Assembly: GCF_036192275.1 (NCBI RefSeq) | Contig: NZ_CP108088.1 | Span: forward strand, 4,589,501-4,653,500 | Direction: 5' to 3' | Length of the DNA stretch: 64,000 nucleotides | Source: Streptomyces sp. NBC_00250 | GTDB lineage: Bacteria > Actinomycetota > Actinomycetes > Streptomycetales > Streptomycetaceae | Shown: piece after piece, positions 63,883 to 64,000 of the stretch | How positions within the stretch are numbered: the first letter of the stretch is position 1 | How the letters are laid out: the number at the start of each line of letters is the position of its first letter | Position numbers and translations under genes: made by a program | The notes under the pieces: generated by a model | The model's database searches: none | Seen by the model: the letters and a program-made list of their open reading frames with translations, nothing else | What the model was told of the DNA's origin: nothing

Positions 63883-64000
63883 TCAGGTCTGAGCCATGTC
63901 CACGAAACGGGAGTAGTGGCCCTGGAAGGCCACGGTGATCGTGGCCGTCGGGCCGTTACGGTGCTTGCCCACGATGATGTCGGCCTCGCCCGCTCGCGGG
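63883..64000 (-). CDS. dnaB: Replicative DNA helicase, C-terminal end
   Basis: Only the last 38 residues are in the window. They read PRAGEADIIVGKHRNGPTAT followed by ITVAFQGHYSRFVDMA and QT-stop, the ending of actinobacterial DnaB (EADIIVAKHRNGPT...F..RF). The stop is TGA at 63883-63885. DnaB unwinds DNA ahead of the replication fork. Its position agrees with the origin-proximal context inferred from the parS sites. Confidence 0.9.
   Translation of the reverse strand, partial: PRAGEADIIVGKHRNGPTATITVAFQGHYSRFVDMAQT

Overview
The window is actinobacterial chromosome, almost certainly Streptomyces. It has very high GC with strong third-position GC bias, GTG and TTG starts, and many gene pairs that overlap by GTGA or TGATG. 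It also carries sporulation regulators found only in actinomycetes (ssgA, ssgR) and the Rex-type operator in front of cydA. From memory of S. coelicolor, the order dnaB ... ssgR-ssgA-thiC ... hisC-cydA-cydB-cydCD ... serS-pheA matches the core region close to oriC. Three perfect parS sites agree with an origin-proximal position. Nothing looks like an integrated phage, insertion sequence or CRISPR array; this is core chromosome with small lineage-specific decorations.

Layout. 1-6.5 kb: partial secreted protein, small degenerate primase/polymerase-like protein, GAF-SpoIIE phosphatase, aminopeptidase P, anti-sigma-type ATPase, membrane protein. 6.6-11.9 kb: extracytoplasmic copper and haem-peroxidase operon (YcnI-like, Sco, PCu(A)C, CopC-CopD fusion, Tat-exported DyP peroxidase). 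12-20 kb: pheA, serS, HAD hydrolase, rhomboid-like protein, lpdA, GntR-MFS pair. 20.1-23.6 kb: four-gene ABC exporter operon on the minus strand. 23.9-31.6 kb: M24-fold peptidase, EphD-like hydrolase/SDR fusion, MerR regulator, kptA, flavin oxidoreductase, DUF6083 protein, HAD hydrolase. 31.7-39.6 kb: cytochrome bd operon cydA-cydB-cydCD followed by a DevS-like sensor kinase. 39.8-49 kb: cyclophilin-like protein, hisC, LacI regulator, PPP phosphatase, membrane protein, thiC with its TPP riboswitch, YibE/F protein. 49-64 kb: ssgA and ssgR, small membrane and cupin genes, a phosphatase/PLP-enzyme pair, LysR, Nudix, flavohaemoglobin-like protein, HAD, acetyltransferases, MarR, serine hydrolase, a broken MarR gene, two alpha/beta hydrolases, TetR, and the 3' end of dnaB.

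How the genes work together. The copper operon probably loads copper and handles peroxide outside the membrane. The cyd operon is redox-controlled by Rex, and its neighbouring kinase looks like a gas or redox sensor. SsgR is known to activate ssgA in sporulation.

The most unusual feature is a recurrent architecture. At six gene ends, short direct repeats (15-47 bp spacing) carry extra copies of the stop codon with its flanking bases, and at several loci the last codons too. At least five more gene ends are followed by decayed tandem repeats without the stop. Other signals worth checking are two parS sites placed on start codons, clusters of DnaA boxes away from oriC, helically phased repeats upstream of the primase-like gene, and several clear palindromic operators.
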